DNA from: Balanoglossus misakiensis
Lineage: Eukaryota > Hemichordata
Direction of reading: 5' to 3'
NCBI GenBank assembly: GCA_040954595.2
Contig: CM082579.2
Location: 14,384,001-14,448,000, forward strand
Length of the DNA: 64,000 bases
Part shown: piece after piece, positions 1 through 11,900 of the stretch
How positions within the stretch are numbered: the first letter of the stretch is position 1
Layout of the letters: each line of letters starts with the position of its first letter
Position numbers and translations under genes: made by a program
The notes under the pieces: generated by a model
The model's database searches: none
Told to the model about the DNA's origin: nothing
Seen by the model: only the letters and a program-made list of their open reading frames with translations

Positions 1-2886
1 TTATGGGTAAAAATCATCAAAAATGACAGATTTTCATCTTTGCAAAATCTCAAATTTTCGTCGATTTTTGAAAAAAAATCATGGTTGAAAATCATCAAAA
101 AATGACAAATTTTCCTCTTTGCAAAATCTCAAAATTTCGTCGATTTTTGAAAAAAAATGGGTGAAAATCATCAAAAAATTACACATTTTCGTCGACTTTG
201 CAAAATCTCAAAATTTCGTCGATTTTGAAAAAAATCATAGGTTCGTCGATTTTTTAAAAAAAAACATGGGTGAAAATCATCAAAAAATGACAAATTTAAA
301 AAAAAAACGGGTGAAAATCATCAAAAAATGACACATTTACGACTTTGCAAAATCTCAAAATTTCGTCGATGTTTGAAAAAAAATCATGGGTGAAAATCAT
401 CAAAAAATGACAAATTTTCGTCTTTGCAAAATCTAAAAATTTCGTCCATTTTTGAAAAAAAATCAAGGGTAAAAATCATCAAAAATGACAAATTTTCGTC
501 TTTGCAAAATCTCAAACTTTCGTCCATTTTTAAAAAAAAATCATGGGTGAAAATCATCAAAAAATGACAAATTTTCGTCTTTGCAAAATCTAAAAATTTC
601 GTCCATTTTTGAAAAAAAAATCATGGGTAAAAATCATCAAAAATGACAAATTTTCGTCTTTGCAAAATCTCAAATTTTCGTCGATTTTTGAAAAAAAATC
701 ATGGTTGAAAATCATCAAAAAATGACAAAATTTTCGACTTTGTAAAATCACAAAATTTCGTCGATTTTGAAAAAAATCATAGGTTCGTCGATTTTTTAAA
801 AAAAAACATGGGTGAAAATCATAAAAAAATGACAAATTTAAAAAAAAAACGGGTGAAAATCATCAAAAAATGACACATTTACGACTTTGCAAAATCTCAA
901 AATTTCGTCGATTTTTGAAAAAAAATCATGGGTGAAAATCATCAAAAAATGACAAATTTTCGTCTTTGCAAAATCTCAAAATTTCGTCCATTTATGAAAA
1001 AAAATCATGGGTAAAAATCATCAAAAATGACAAATTTTCGTCTTTGCAAAATCTCAAACTTTCGTCCATTTTTGAAAAAAAATCATGGGTGAAAATCATC
1101 AAAAAATGACAAATTTTCGTCTTTGCAAAATCTCAAAATTTCGTCCATTTCTGAAAAAAAATTATGGGTAAAAATCATCAAAAAATGACAAAATTTTCGA
1201 CTTTGCAAAATCTCAACATTTCGTCGATTTTTGAAAAAAATCATGGGTGAAAATCATCAAAAAATGACAAATTTTCGACTTTGCAAAATCTCAACATTTC
1301 GTCGATTTTTGTTCGACTGCAAAATCTCAAAATTTCGTCGATTTTTGAAAAAAAAACGGGTGAAAATCATCAAAAAATTACAAATTTTCGACTGCAAAAA
1401 CTCACAATTTCGTCAATTTTGAAAAAAATCATGGGTTAAAATCATCAAAAATGACAAATTTTCCTCTTTGCAAAATCTATAAATTTCGTCGATTTTTGAA
1501 AAATTTTCAACTTTGCAAAATCTCAAAATTTCGTCGATTTTTGAAAAAAATCATGGGGGAAAATCATCAAAAAATGACAAATTTTCGACTGCAAAATCTC
1601 AAAATTTCGTCGATTTTTGAAATAAATCATTGTTGAAAATTATCAAAAAATGACAAATTTTCCTCTTTGCAAAATCTCAAAATTTCGTCGATTCTTTGAA
1701 AAAAGACGGGTGAAAATCATCTAAAAATGACAAATTTTCGACTTTGCAAAATCTCAAAATTTCGTTGATTTTTGAAAAAAATCATGGGGGAAAATCATCA
1801 AAAAATTACAAATTAACGACTACAAAATCTCAAAATTTTGCCAATTTTGAAAAAATCATGGGTGAAAATCATCAAAAAATGACAAATTTTTTACTGCAAA
1901 ATCTCAAATTTTCGTCGATTTTTTAAAAAAATTGTTGAAAATCATCAAAAAATTACAAATTTTTGACTGCAAAATCTCAAAATTTCGTCGATTTTTGAAA
2001 AAAAATCATTGTTGAAAATCATCAAAAAATGACAAATTTTCCTCTTTGCAAAATCTCAAAATTTCGTCGATTTTTGAAAAAAGACATGGGTGAAAATCAT
2101 CAAAAAATGACAAATTGTAGACTTTGCAAAATCTCAAAATTTCGTCGATTTTTGAAAAAAAATCATGGAGGAAAATCATTAAAAAATGACAAATTTACGA
2201 CTGCAAAATCTCAAAATTTCGTCGATTTGTGAAAAAAAATCATGGGTGAAAATCATCAAAAAATGACAAATTTTTGACTGCAAAATCTCAAAATTTCGTC
2301 AATTTTTGAAAAAAATCATGGTTGAAAATCATCATGACAATGACAAATTTTCGACTTTGCAAAATCTCAAAATTTCGTCGATTTTGAAAAAAATCATGGG
2401 TTCGTCCATTTTTGAAAAAAAAACATTGGGTGAAAATCATCAAAAAATGACAAATTTTCGACTTTGCAAAATCTCAAAATTTCGTCGATTTTTGAAGAAA
2501 ATCATGGGTGAAAATCATCAAAAAATGACAAATTTTCGACTTTGCAAAATCTCAAAATTTCGTCGATTTTTGAAAAAAATCATGGGGGAAAATCATCAAA
2601 AAATTACAAATTTTCGACTGCAAAATCTTAAAATTTCGTCAATTTTGAAAAAAATCATCGGTGAAAATCATCAAAAAATTACAATTTTTTTACTGCAAAA
2701 TCTCAAATTTTCGTCGATTTTTTAAAAAAATTGTTGAAAATCATCAAAAAATGACACATTTTCCTCTTTTGCAAAATCTCAAAATTTCGTCGATTTTTGA
2801 AAAAAGACGGGTGAAAATCATCAAAAAATGACAAATTTTCGACTTTGCAAAATCTCAAAATTTCGTCGATTTTTGAAAAAAATCAT
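1..2886. repeat. AT-rich satellite, ~79 bp unit
   Basis: Tandem array of a very A-rich unit of about 79 bp. Each unit contains the blocks GAAAATCATCAAAAAATGAC, TTTGCAAAATCTCAAAATTT and CGTCGATTTTTGAAAAAA. Units differ by small indels and by swaps such as CGACTTTGC/CGACTGC/CCTCTTTGC. The array is cut off by the left window edge and stops sharply near 2886. Open frames of 60-140 codons on both strands come from the low-complexity repeat and are not genes. Confidence 0.95.
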
Positions 2887-3440
2887 GGCAGGTGTCAAAG
2901 GTATCCCCCTGTATTTGGCATTTCATGATAGTTTCATCCCTCCAAATACCAAAGCTGCACCTGTACAACGGGATGAGATATGGCACTGTATGACAGAGGT
3001 CATCAAAATCACCTTATACATTTGGGCAAAAACCAACTGACACTTACATTCGTCCCTGTGGAACAAAAACCACACCTATCGCCCTGTTGGTTAGTGTCCA
3101 ATTAAATGTACAAAATCAATGACTTAGGCAGGTGCAACAGGTGACCCCGCCTTTGGTATATCATTATGGTCCCATCCGTATATGCCCCCCCCCCTAAGCC
3201 AAAGCTGCATGCATCTTCTGTAGATGCTCACTAAGCAAAAGTAGGTGAAAGGTCACATAAGGTCGCCCACAACTTGACGGGAAAATCGGACTTCATATTG
3301 ATCCATGTGCAACAAATACCACGCTACCACCCCTTTCATTGACCCCACAATTACGCATGCACATAATTATTGAGTTACGCAGGTGTCACAGGTGACCCCC
3401 GAATCGGGTGTATTATTTTGGTCCCATACAGCTGCATGTA
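2887..3440. repeat. Three diverged ~245 bp direct repeats
   Basis: The motif GGCAGGTGTCAAAGGT...CCCC...TTTCATCCC at 2887 recurs as GGCAGGTGCAACAGGTGACC at 3128 and as CGCAGGTGTCACAGGTGACC at 3378. Each is followed by a similar stretch ending in a 'GTCCCAT'-like block. The sequence before the second and third copies (3040-3127, 3291-3377) is also alignable. This reads as an old tandem array with a period near 240-250 bp. No coding potential recognised. Confidence 0.6.
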
Positions 3441-3529
3441 GCTGCGTGCCGTTACGGGCGACCTGATAACCCACACGGCCACCTGCGGGCCGACCCCCAT
3501 ACTGAACGTCCAGTTGCAACATCACGACT

Positions 3530-3745
3530 GAAGTAGGAACTTTTGAACGGCAACGAAGCCTGATCTCTGATTATTGCTGGTACCAAACTCCCTTCGTGCA
3601 AGAAAATCACTGGTCTGCTGACGTATTTCAGGCAATTTCCCAAACTACTATCCACTACATGTGACTACAATGCTAATGAAACCTCCCACAACATTAGCGA
3701 CTTAGAGTCAAAGCCCACTGCCAGTGTAGCCGGGTTTGCGTAGAC
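3530..3745. repeat. Left member of a direct repeat flanking the LINE
   Basis: This stretch shares blocks with 6925-7120 in the same orientation, including ATCACTGGTCTG..TACGTATTTCAG, GCTAATGA..CC.CACAACAT and TCAAAG.CC.. .GCC..GTGT. The two copies sit on either side of the LINE-derived sequence. They are clearly diverged, so this is not a target-site duplication. No TE family recognised. Confidence 0.6.
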
Positions 3746-3880
3746 ACATTTGAATGGCAACAGCTAACAAATAATAACAATTCTTTATTTCAGACTTTAA
3801 AAAAAGTCCATATACCCAAAAGAGAGAAGAAAAAAAAACAATAATAATAATCTGACACTGAGACACACACAAAAAAAAAC

Positions 3881-6800
3881 TTACATGATATACAATTGCT
3901 TTCGCCAATGTTTGAAAAATATGCTGTCAGTCGCTCTGTCTGATGAACAGATCGCATCAAGTAAAACATTAGAAGAATTTTCGAGTCTACGCTTAATATG
4001 GGTCCCTGGGATCTTTTTGCTCGTTGCTATGGGCCTTTATAGGACATTACACCCCGATTTGGACTAAGCCGTTTTCAGAGTCTAACAAGGGGCTGGTAAC
4101 TAGTTGAAAATCTGCACGATTGTGAGCGCGCGCCCCCTGACGCCATTGATATGAAAATTAGCTAGGTCAAATTTCAAAAGCCTAAGGCTTTTTATTCCGT
4201 GACCTCAAAAACGAACTTGATACGTATTCATTAGTTGCTTGAACCAGGGAATATCGTGACGGATTTTGTTTTCGAATATTATCGTTGTATCCTAAGATTT
4301 CAGCATACCCGTACCACACCTGAAAAAGTCATCGATTTTGGGTGTTTTTGGACGCACTCTTCCACCGGTATCGCTTCTTAGCACGACGAAAACCGAAAAA
4401 ACGATCCGTCACACTGTGCGGAAGTGCGTTCTCAACAAGCAGGTCAAATTTGACTGGCGTACGTGGCCTATGAAAAAAGCCTTAGGGATTTTCGTGAACG
4501 GTACAAAATCTCTGTGTACAAAACATTGGATTTTTAGCGTTCGATCCAGTTACTGTGGTTACAGGACGCGCACGCTATCGCTGACCGCTGCTTTGCCGTA
4601 TTAGCGTGGCGGCCTATGGCCGGGTGGTAGCTGCCGTAAACATACTCGGACAGGGGGTGTGCACATAATCGTGCAGATTTTCAACTAGTTACCAGCCCCT
4701 TGTTAGACTCTGAAAACGGCTTAGTCCAAATCGGGGTGTAATGTCCTATAAAGGCCCACAGCAACGAGCAAAAAGATCCCAGGGACCCATCTTAAAACTG
4801 TACATATTGCGTCTAAAAACTTCACCAAGTGACAATACATGTACATGGTTTGTAGCAAACATACCCGATGCACAGCAAAATGGTGGAAGACCGAGAAATC
4901 TTCTGCAAACATTATTGTACATAGTTTTAAATTTTTTCATCGGTTTAACTTTAAAGGATGCCCACAAACTGCAACAGTAAATATTACTACAATATGCCAA
5001 AAATAAAACTTTCTTCACATCTTGACTACAATGTTGAAAATGTCTCAATAGCATGTTTGCTCTTACACAAAATGCTCTTCTCTGTCGTTCAATATCTTCA
5101 TTATCACAACCATCACAAGATATAACATGGCCCAGATAGGTGTGTACAGGTACAAACTTTAAAGTGATGTCATTAAGTTTAACCGAAGGAATTCTTTGAA
5201 CGCTCATATTCTTCCCATTAAAAAGCATGCACACAGTTTTACTAGAATTATAAATGATATCATAATCCTTGCCATAAATTTCACAAATTCTAAGAAGACG
5301 GCGTAGACCCTTAATACTTGGACTGAGTAGAGTCATGTCGTCAGCGTAACCTAAAGTGTTAGCGCTGACACCACACATGGTACAGCTAACTTTGGCTTTA
5401 CAGAGTGCATTGATAATATCATCAATGTAGACATTAAAAAGATAGGGAGAGAGTACCCCCCCTTGTCTTACACCGTTAGAAACAGAAAACAACTCTGAGG
5501 TTTCATTACCCCACAACACAGTAAACAATTGATTTCTGTACCATTAATATAAAATTCGTACAGCATACAAGGGAACATTCCTGTCGATGTGCTTGTTAAT
5601 TATAACCAGTTTAAAGTGATTAACTCTGTCAAAAGCTTTTGAAGCATCCAGAAAACAAGTAAACACTGGTCTTCCATTGCTGGTGTAGTAGCTAATGATT
5701 TCTTTAAATGCAAATAAACACAGGTCAGTTGAATGTTCTCGCTTGAAACCAAATTGTAAATAATGAGAGGTAAGAAACTCCTCACAACGAGAAAGTAAAA
5801 TATGCTCAAAAACTTTAGAGAAAACAGTTGCTAGTGATATCGGCCGGTAGTTACTGGCATCACTACAAAGCTTAGTTTTATCCTTAATAATTGGAACTAA
5901 ATTAACATTGATAGCCTCAGTTGGCAGGTAACCATGAACAATCATTGCATTAATACAACAAGTCAAAAAGGGTAAAATAGAGGAGTCTGAGAATTTGAGG
6001 TGCTCAGCTAAAATATTGTCAATGCCAGCTGTCTTACCATCAGGTAACTTATGTATAGCAGAAATTACTTCGTCTTCAGAAACATACATATCAGAAGAAA
6101 ATTTAACATACTTCATTTTCTCCTCGATGTCATTTCTACCAGTCTGAGCCTGGACAGAATTCAAAATATCACTGAAATGCTTGTGCCACATAATTGCAAT
6201 TTCACTCTCACCAGTCGCTCCACCTACAGTGTCAGAAAGCGGCGTTTTTCTGCTAGTTTGCTTTCTGACTTCCTCCCAGAAGTCGTTCTGTTTGTGGCAG
6301 CGTAAATTATCAGCCATCTTGTCAGCCCTATTTTGATTCTCAATCTTTTTACAAGCACGTAAAGCATACTAAAAACGAGCTCTGGAAGATTTCATGGTTT
6401 CAAAAAGCGGGCCTTGTTTAGGTTAACCCACATTAACCCATAATAAAAACATGGAACGGGCATAGTCGTGACTTTCTTTTACAAAATCGTTCCAGCCAGG
6501 CACAACATGAACTTTCTGGTGAAACTTACGTCTAATGGTATCTTTTGCAGCACAATTCAATGCGTCCACAATACTACTATAACAAGTATCAATTGCCTGT
6601 AAATGCGAAGGGTCTGTACAGTTCACATTAGTGCAGAATAACTCTTCGGATAAATTAATCTTATCAATCTTGGCTTTGGTACAACCGGTGTAGGCGGATA
6701 TATTCTGCTGTGACAATTGTTTCCAATCAACTCGAAAATTACATTGCTTGAAGGAACTACTGCTGAAGCTTTAATCAGCAGAAGTGTTGAAATGAACCTC

Positions 6801-6908
6801 TATTGAAACAGGAATATGGTCGGAGTCAACAACATTGCAAAGACTCGAAATTGAAAGAACATTGCTATGAGAAATTTCAGTGGTAACACAGTAGTCAATC
6901 CAAACTCA
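3881..6908 (-). pseudogene. LINE endonuclease/reverse transcriptase ORF with five in-frame stops
   Basis: One reading frame runs on the minus strand from about 6920 to 4796 and, once the TTAA insertion is removed, continues 3992-3881 to a TAA stop (36 further codons). In-frame stops lie at 6906-6908 (TGA), 6771-6773 (TAA), 6423-6425 (TAA), 6369-6371 (TAG) and 5544-5546 (TAA). I see no frameshift in the RT part. The stop at 5544 falls between ...RILY and WYRNQ, where this family normally reads straight through. The YADD catalytic motif is intact. The protein would copy its own RNA at a nicked target; this copy cannot make it. Confidence 0.9.
3997..4791. mobile_element. TTAA-flanked foldback transposon (non-autonomous, piggyBac-type TSD)
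   Basis: Terminal inverted repeats of about 127 bp, 3998-4124 and 4664-4790, begin ATGGGTCCCTGGGATC and are nearly identical. The element is bounded by TTAA at 3993-3996 and 4792-4795. Removing it with one TTAA restores the LINE reading frame around it exactly, so TTAA is the duplicated target. The 540 bp between the repeats has no transposase-like frame. TTAA target duplication is the hallmark of the piggyBac superfamily; assignment to it is inference. Confidence 0.9.
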
Positions 6909-6924
6909 GCGTAATTCAATAAAA

Positions 6925-7120
6925 CGCCCTAACACAGCCTGAACTCCGATAATGTGTTGTCCCAAAATTCATTCCGTGGAAAATAATCACTGGTCTGTTT
7001 ACGTATTTCAGCCGATTTTTCCAAGGACTACTGCAACCCGCCAGAAGTGAGTAGCCTGCTAATGAGATCTCCACAACATAACGTAATGACGGTCAAAGTC
7101 CGATGCCCCAGTGTCCGTCC
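6925..7120. repeat. Right member of the direct repeat flanking the LINE
   Basis: Alignable with 3530-3745 in the same orientation. Its left part overlaps the 5' truncation zone of the LINE, so either the LINE landed in a pre-existing tandem pair or this sequence belongs to a composite element. See the left member for shared blocks. Confidence 0.55.
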
Positions 7121-8242
7121 TCAGCCCACCAAAAAAAGCGAAAAAATATTACAAAAATCTTCTTCTCAAAATCGACGTGGCCTAGGACCTTGAAATTTGG
7201 CACAGGGGATTTTGGCCACATGGTCTACAAAAATCGCGAAAAGAATGTACATGCCCCCATTAACGTGCAAATTAGGTCAATTTGAAAATTTCGCTCGATT
7301 ATAGCAACAAAGTCACGTGACTAATTACAAATTCAAAGGGCTGGTGCACCAGTACTATGGGCCCCAACCACCGTGCCAAATTTGGAAGGCGCACCTGCCG
7401 GAATTTCAGAGAAAAACGGGCGCAAAAAACGACTCAAGAAGAAAGAAGACAAACTCCAGCAATAACAGAAGGGGACCAAGCGCCTGAGGGCTCTTGGTCC
7501 CCTAAATATGGGACTAAACTTGACAGATACCCGGAATATTTTCCTATTCAGGATACCTGGTTGCATTTCCACCTAAAGGCGTCCTATTGGCGTGGAAATT
7601 GTATAACTTGAAATCGTTTGACTGGGTGATAGGTATTAATATCTTATGATGTTATAAAACACTTGGCTCGCCGAAGGTATGGACCGATTATAGCGTCAGT
7701 CGTGTCATACAATCTATATGAACGTCATGGGTCAATAAACTTGATGGTCCAATAAAATTCAATGGTTAGTAAAACTATTGTGTCCAATGTCTGCAGAGTA
7801 TACTGGCTGCAACATGTGTATGAGTCAGGATTAATGTCTGTAGCCATCAACCCAAAAGGTGAACGTCCTATTCTCACTAACTTAAATAGGTTTTGCGACC
7901 TAGTTGAGTTATAAAAACCTTATGATAAAGTCGACACAATTTCAAGATGACGATGTGCAAATGAGAGTTCATAAGCTAAAGTAAAGTTCAATGAATTCTA
8001 TACAAAGTTCAAAAAAGATTGTTTACTAAAGGAAGACATGAAAAAACTGATATCGTCTCTTCATATTCGTACATGTCCAACTGTTGTGATTTGACCCGTC
8101 CCCCCCCCCCCCCAGGACATGGTACATGAAGCTATTACTTAGTACACACTTAAACAATTGGCATTTGAAGTGCCTTGCTTGACAGTGTTTAATGCGGTGG
8201 TCAGTCGCGTTTATCTCTCGCCACTTCATGCATCATGTCGCC
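7121..8242. other. No gene recognised
   Basis: Mixed-composition DNA. Short open frames here show no domain I recognise, and codon use gives no coding signal. A poly-C run of 14 lies at 8101-8114. Confidence 0.6.
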
Positions 8243-8246
8243 TTAA

Positions 8247-8554
8247 AGGGGCAAACTCTCTCTCCCGTCGCCCTTTTCTATTAATAATGTTTGATACAAG
8301 ACACCGTTTATATTAATGGGCATGTGTATATGTAGTGAATGAACGTTCAACCACACACAACTTCCATCCTGCTTGTATGATATGAGAGTAAAAACTCGCC
8401 CAAAATGAATAAATGGTAGAGACCGATTTTTCAGTTTGGCGAGTTTTCGCTCTCGTGTCTACATGCGGGATGGAAGGTGTGTGCGGTTGAACGTTGCATC
8501 ACTATATATCCACATTTACATTAACATAAACGGTGTTTTGTATTGTCATTTCTT
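8247..8554. mobile_element. TTAA MITE, AGGGACAAAG family, degraded copy
   Basis: Preceded by TTAA (8243-8246) and ending near TTAA at 8555-8558. It shows the family landmarks in order: ..TCTCTCTCC..CGCCCTTTT, GTTTGATACAAGACACCGTTTAT, GTGAATGAACGTTCAACCACACACAACTTCC, then the inverted halves with GGCGAGTTTT..CTCTCGTGTCTAC. The right terminus has decayed. Compare the complete copy at 61714-62060. Confidence 0.8.
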
Positions 8555-8820
8555 TTAATCGTGGATTTTCGTTTCTGATTTGTATGTATAATGAAAATCC
8601 ATTTTGGGTCACTGCACTTGTTTTCGACTTTAAACAAGGCCGTGAATTTAGTCGATAATTGAAGAAAACTGCTGACGGTCAGCATTTTCTACCAATGGTT
8701 TGCCTATGGATACAATATTGAACAAAGTTTATCTCAAAATAGACCGTGGTGAATTTATTTTGATTTGTCGGAGCTATGTGTAAAATTTCCTGAAAATGAC
8801 AATAATAGAAGGGAGTTTTC
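8538..8820 (+). repeat. Interspersed repeat (copy 1 of 3)
   Basis: Shares the sequence GT(A)TTGTCATTTCTTTTAAT...GAATTTAGTCGATAATTGA... and the downstream ACAAAGTTTATCTCAAAATAGA block with 25417-25600 (same strand, truncated) and 26640-26987 (opposite strand). This is a dispersed non-coding family; class unknown. Confidence 0.65.
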
Positions 8821-8937
8821 TAACTATTCTCCATGTACTCCTATGGGAAGAGACACAGGCGCACTGTTTACCAGTTGACGTTCTGCGCGTACATCATTGA
8901 GTGTACTGGCAGCTAACTTATTGTTTATTTGTAACAG

Positions 8938-8995
8938 CAATTGGATCTTGGAGCACTGTTTGGAACACCCTTTGTGAAATATGAATGTCCAGAAG
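8938..8995 (+). CDS. Exon: start of the C-type lectin domain (CPEG...)
   Basis: Acceptor TTTGTAACAG ends at 8937 and donor GTAAG begins at 8996. The open frame gives KYECPEG at its end, splitting the glycine codon (phase 1). It joins to GT|TAT of the next exon to read CPEG-YQLRGASCYK, the usual first cysteine and CYK start of a lectin-like fold. No earlier exon was recognised, so the signal peptide is unassigned. Confidence 0.7.
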
Positions 8996-11900
8996 GTAAG
9001 TTGAATTGACCCTAGCCCTTTCACCAACATGGTTCAGTCAAAACCAATTGTTTTCTATGGTAATGTTGGACCTCTAAAGAGGAAACGGGGGGGGGGGGGT
9101 GATGAAAGGTTTAAGACTTACAGATCACAACTTAAATAGCCATTCAGAAAGAGGCTTAGAGTGGAGTATCAAATCGGACGATACCACTGACTGGTGGAGG
9201 AAGACAAAATAAGCAAACTGAGTAGATGAGTGCTCAGATTTCTTCAGAGGACCAAACGTTTCAAAGAATTATACGTGACAATCCATGCCTGGTCCGTCAG
9301 TAGATATAAACAGAACATTGTGGCTGTATTCATTAAAGGGACAAAGTCTCTCTCTCGCTGCCCTTTTTCCATTAATTATGTTTGATACAAGACTGCGTTT
9401 ATATTATTCTACATGTGGATATAGTGAATCAACGTTCAACCATACACACCTTCCACTCCGCTTGTATAGACACGAGAGTTTTAAAAAGTCGCCAAAATGA
9501 ATAAACGGTCTCTACCATTTATTCATTTCGGGCGGGTTTTTACTCTCGTATCATACAAGCGGGATGGAAGTTGTGTGTGGTTGAACGTTCATTCACTAAC
9601 ATAAACGGTGTCTTGTATCATGTCCCTTTAACACTTTTGAAGCATTTTACTAATGCTAACATGACTAGACCAATTGAATGATGTTACATTGCAGGTTATC
9701 AACTCAGAGGGGCGTCTTGTTATAAAGCGGTACCTGACAAACAATCAGCTGGCAACGCTGAAAATACCTGTCAGTCGTAAGTATGAAAGTATACATCATT
9801 TGAGTAGAATTTTATGGGAGATCTTAACAAGGCTTGGACATGTCACGCACAAATACAAAGGGCGCGTATAAAGACAGACAAAACCTCGCTTAGTGTGAGG
9901 TGTTCAGCGATTGCATCTGATAAGTCGAAAATGCTTGATCACGTGTCATGTTCAGTTGGGAAATTGGATATGTCTCAGGCCAAAAAAACTAATATGTGCT
10001 ATTCCGATTACATGGTTTTCAAAAATAGGGTAGGTAGAAAGGGACATTTTTTTATTTTTCAATTTTTTTATATCTTTGGCCGTCGTAGTGTAGAAGAATG
10101 ACATCATAGTTCTTGCGTGATTCTCGCAATTTTCATGAATTGTTGTATATTTGACATCGTTATTTTTACTTCCGGTTTACGAAGATCTAAACTGTTTTGG
10201 GTCGGCGGGCTAAAATTAGGGTAGTTCGGGTAATCGTTATGACATTGGGAGCTACGGCTGCAAAGCCATGTGTCTCGTGCGAAAAGGGCCAGACAGAGCA
10301 ACATTCATCAGTAGAGACACTCATCGGTCGCTCGCTCGCTCGCTCGCTCACTCTCTCTCTCAGAGAGAGGGGGCAGACAGTCAGACAGACCGACGTTGAC
10401 AGACAGTCAGTAAGTCAGTCAGCCAGTTAATCAGTCAGTCAGACGTCAAAGACACAGTGACACAAACACAGCGAGGGAGACAACAGGACCTTTCATGCTT
10501 AAACCCCTGTTCTTCTGTTATAAACTTTGAAAACCGTTCGTTTTCAGACTGCAGATTGCTCGAATAACGCGACACACTGCCGAAACAATAAAACAAATAC
10601 TAGTGGGAGCTCATAAAATAAAATCGCTCAACCATTCCGTCGTCCTGAGTGACCTCAGCCACATTAATTCCGACGTCTTTTTAGGGTCATGAAAAAAGTC
10701 ACAAATAAGGTATTTCCCCTAGGTCCACCTGAAGCAAAAAGTTTTCGTTTCGACTCCATCATTCCGAATAATAAGAAAGCAACAAAATTGAAAAGACAGA
10801 TGTAAAATGCACTCTCTCTCACGTGGTAACGTTTGTAACTATGGCAATCACGGTACGTGTTCAGTACACAGACAGGGAGAAAAGTTTCTCCATGCAATAC
10901 ATGTGTTCAGTAAGGTTTGACCTTGGTTTTACATTGTACCATGATCGCCGCTTTCTAAGCATGGATGAACGACGGCGGTCAGACCCAATCGAACCCTTTC
11001 ATGTCAGATGACCACGGTATCTCCACTGTGAGATGACATTTGACAAACCATTTGATTTCAACAAAATCTTCGCGTCGTCAACGCGTCGCATACCAGTCGC
11101 ATGTCGGTATTTACCCAATCATAAAAGTTGGAAATTCGGGAGACTCGATCTGCAACCAAGTTGAGAGTAAATTTTGACGTTTGACTATTGGCAAGTAAAC
11201 AGGTTACACAATGACTTGTCGGTTTTTCCTCCGTCATGGTCGTTCTCGACCCAAGTCCCCCCTCCCAATGTCCTTCCTTGACATTTAGACACACCTTGCG
11301 GTATGACCTTGGTGGTCATGTGCAATTAGTTTTCTTGTATAAGACGCTTTTCATGCCGGGGTAGACGACTTGTGCGTGGATCATCAACATTTCAGTGATA
11401 TTTCAACGCAAAGTTTTAGCAATATTAAGAAAACAGGTAGTGAGGTGTCAAATGCATATCAATGTACGAAAATTAGGTCAAGCCACCCGACAGCAACCGC
11501 TTTCACACAGTGTCGGACGTTGCACGGAATGTGAAACGTTACACTGCTTCGGCCGTTCACATGCGTGGGTTTGATTGATGGTCAAACGCCCCCACTTACT
11601 TTGGGCGTTTTCAATGGTAAATGTGTCGTATTGATCAAAACCTTGCCGTAAACACATTTTTTTTGCTGAATCAACATTCAGAGTTCAGCCGTCTAGTTAA
11701 CGAAGTATTGAAGTAAGCCACTTGTTCATCATTTTTTGTCTGTCAAACGTGTTTATTCGGACAGGGACCGGCCGCCAATGAGGGGTTTAGGGAGCCCACA
11801 CGTACACTCTGGTACCTGGACAATTAACATAGACATGTCGTGTGTACCGTCCGGTTCGAAAAGATTGGTTTAAGGTAGTCCTGGTAACAGTCATCCTAAC

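Larger units (their letters stand above)
3770..6960 (-). mobile_element. Non-LTR retrotransposon (LINE, CR1/Jockey-like), 5'-truncated and interrupted
   Basis: Minus-strand LINE relic. From its 5' side it contains the end of an apurinic-type endonuclease domain (motif SDHIPVS, near 6820), a linker with VPGWNDFVKESHDYARSMF (near 6470), and a reverse transcriptase with NYRPISLATVFSK, LDASKAFDRVNH, GVRQGGVLSPYLFNVYIDD and YADD. A short 3' UTR follows, with AATAAA at 3784-3789 and an ATT-rich tail. The upstream part of the endonuclease is missing, so the copy is truncated near 6960. A 795 bp TTAA element (3997-4791) splits the last 36 codons off. Clade assignment from motifs alone is tentative. 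Confidence 0.9.

Noticed and set aside
119-2886. Many 60-140 codon lysine/phenylalanine-rich frames
   Set aside because: Shadows of the AT-rich satellite; frames appear on both strands and track the repeat.
6051-6305. Plus-strand 84-codon frame
   Set aside because: Antisense shadow of the LINE reverse transcriptase.
10321-10440. Regulatory GAGA-type element
   Set aside because: Plain microsatellite; no nearby start region supports a regulatory role.
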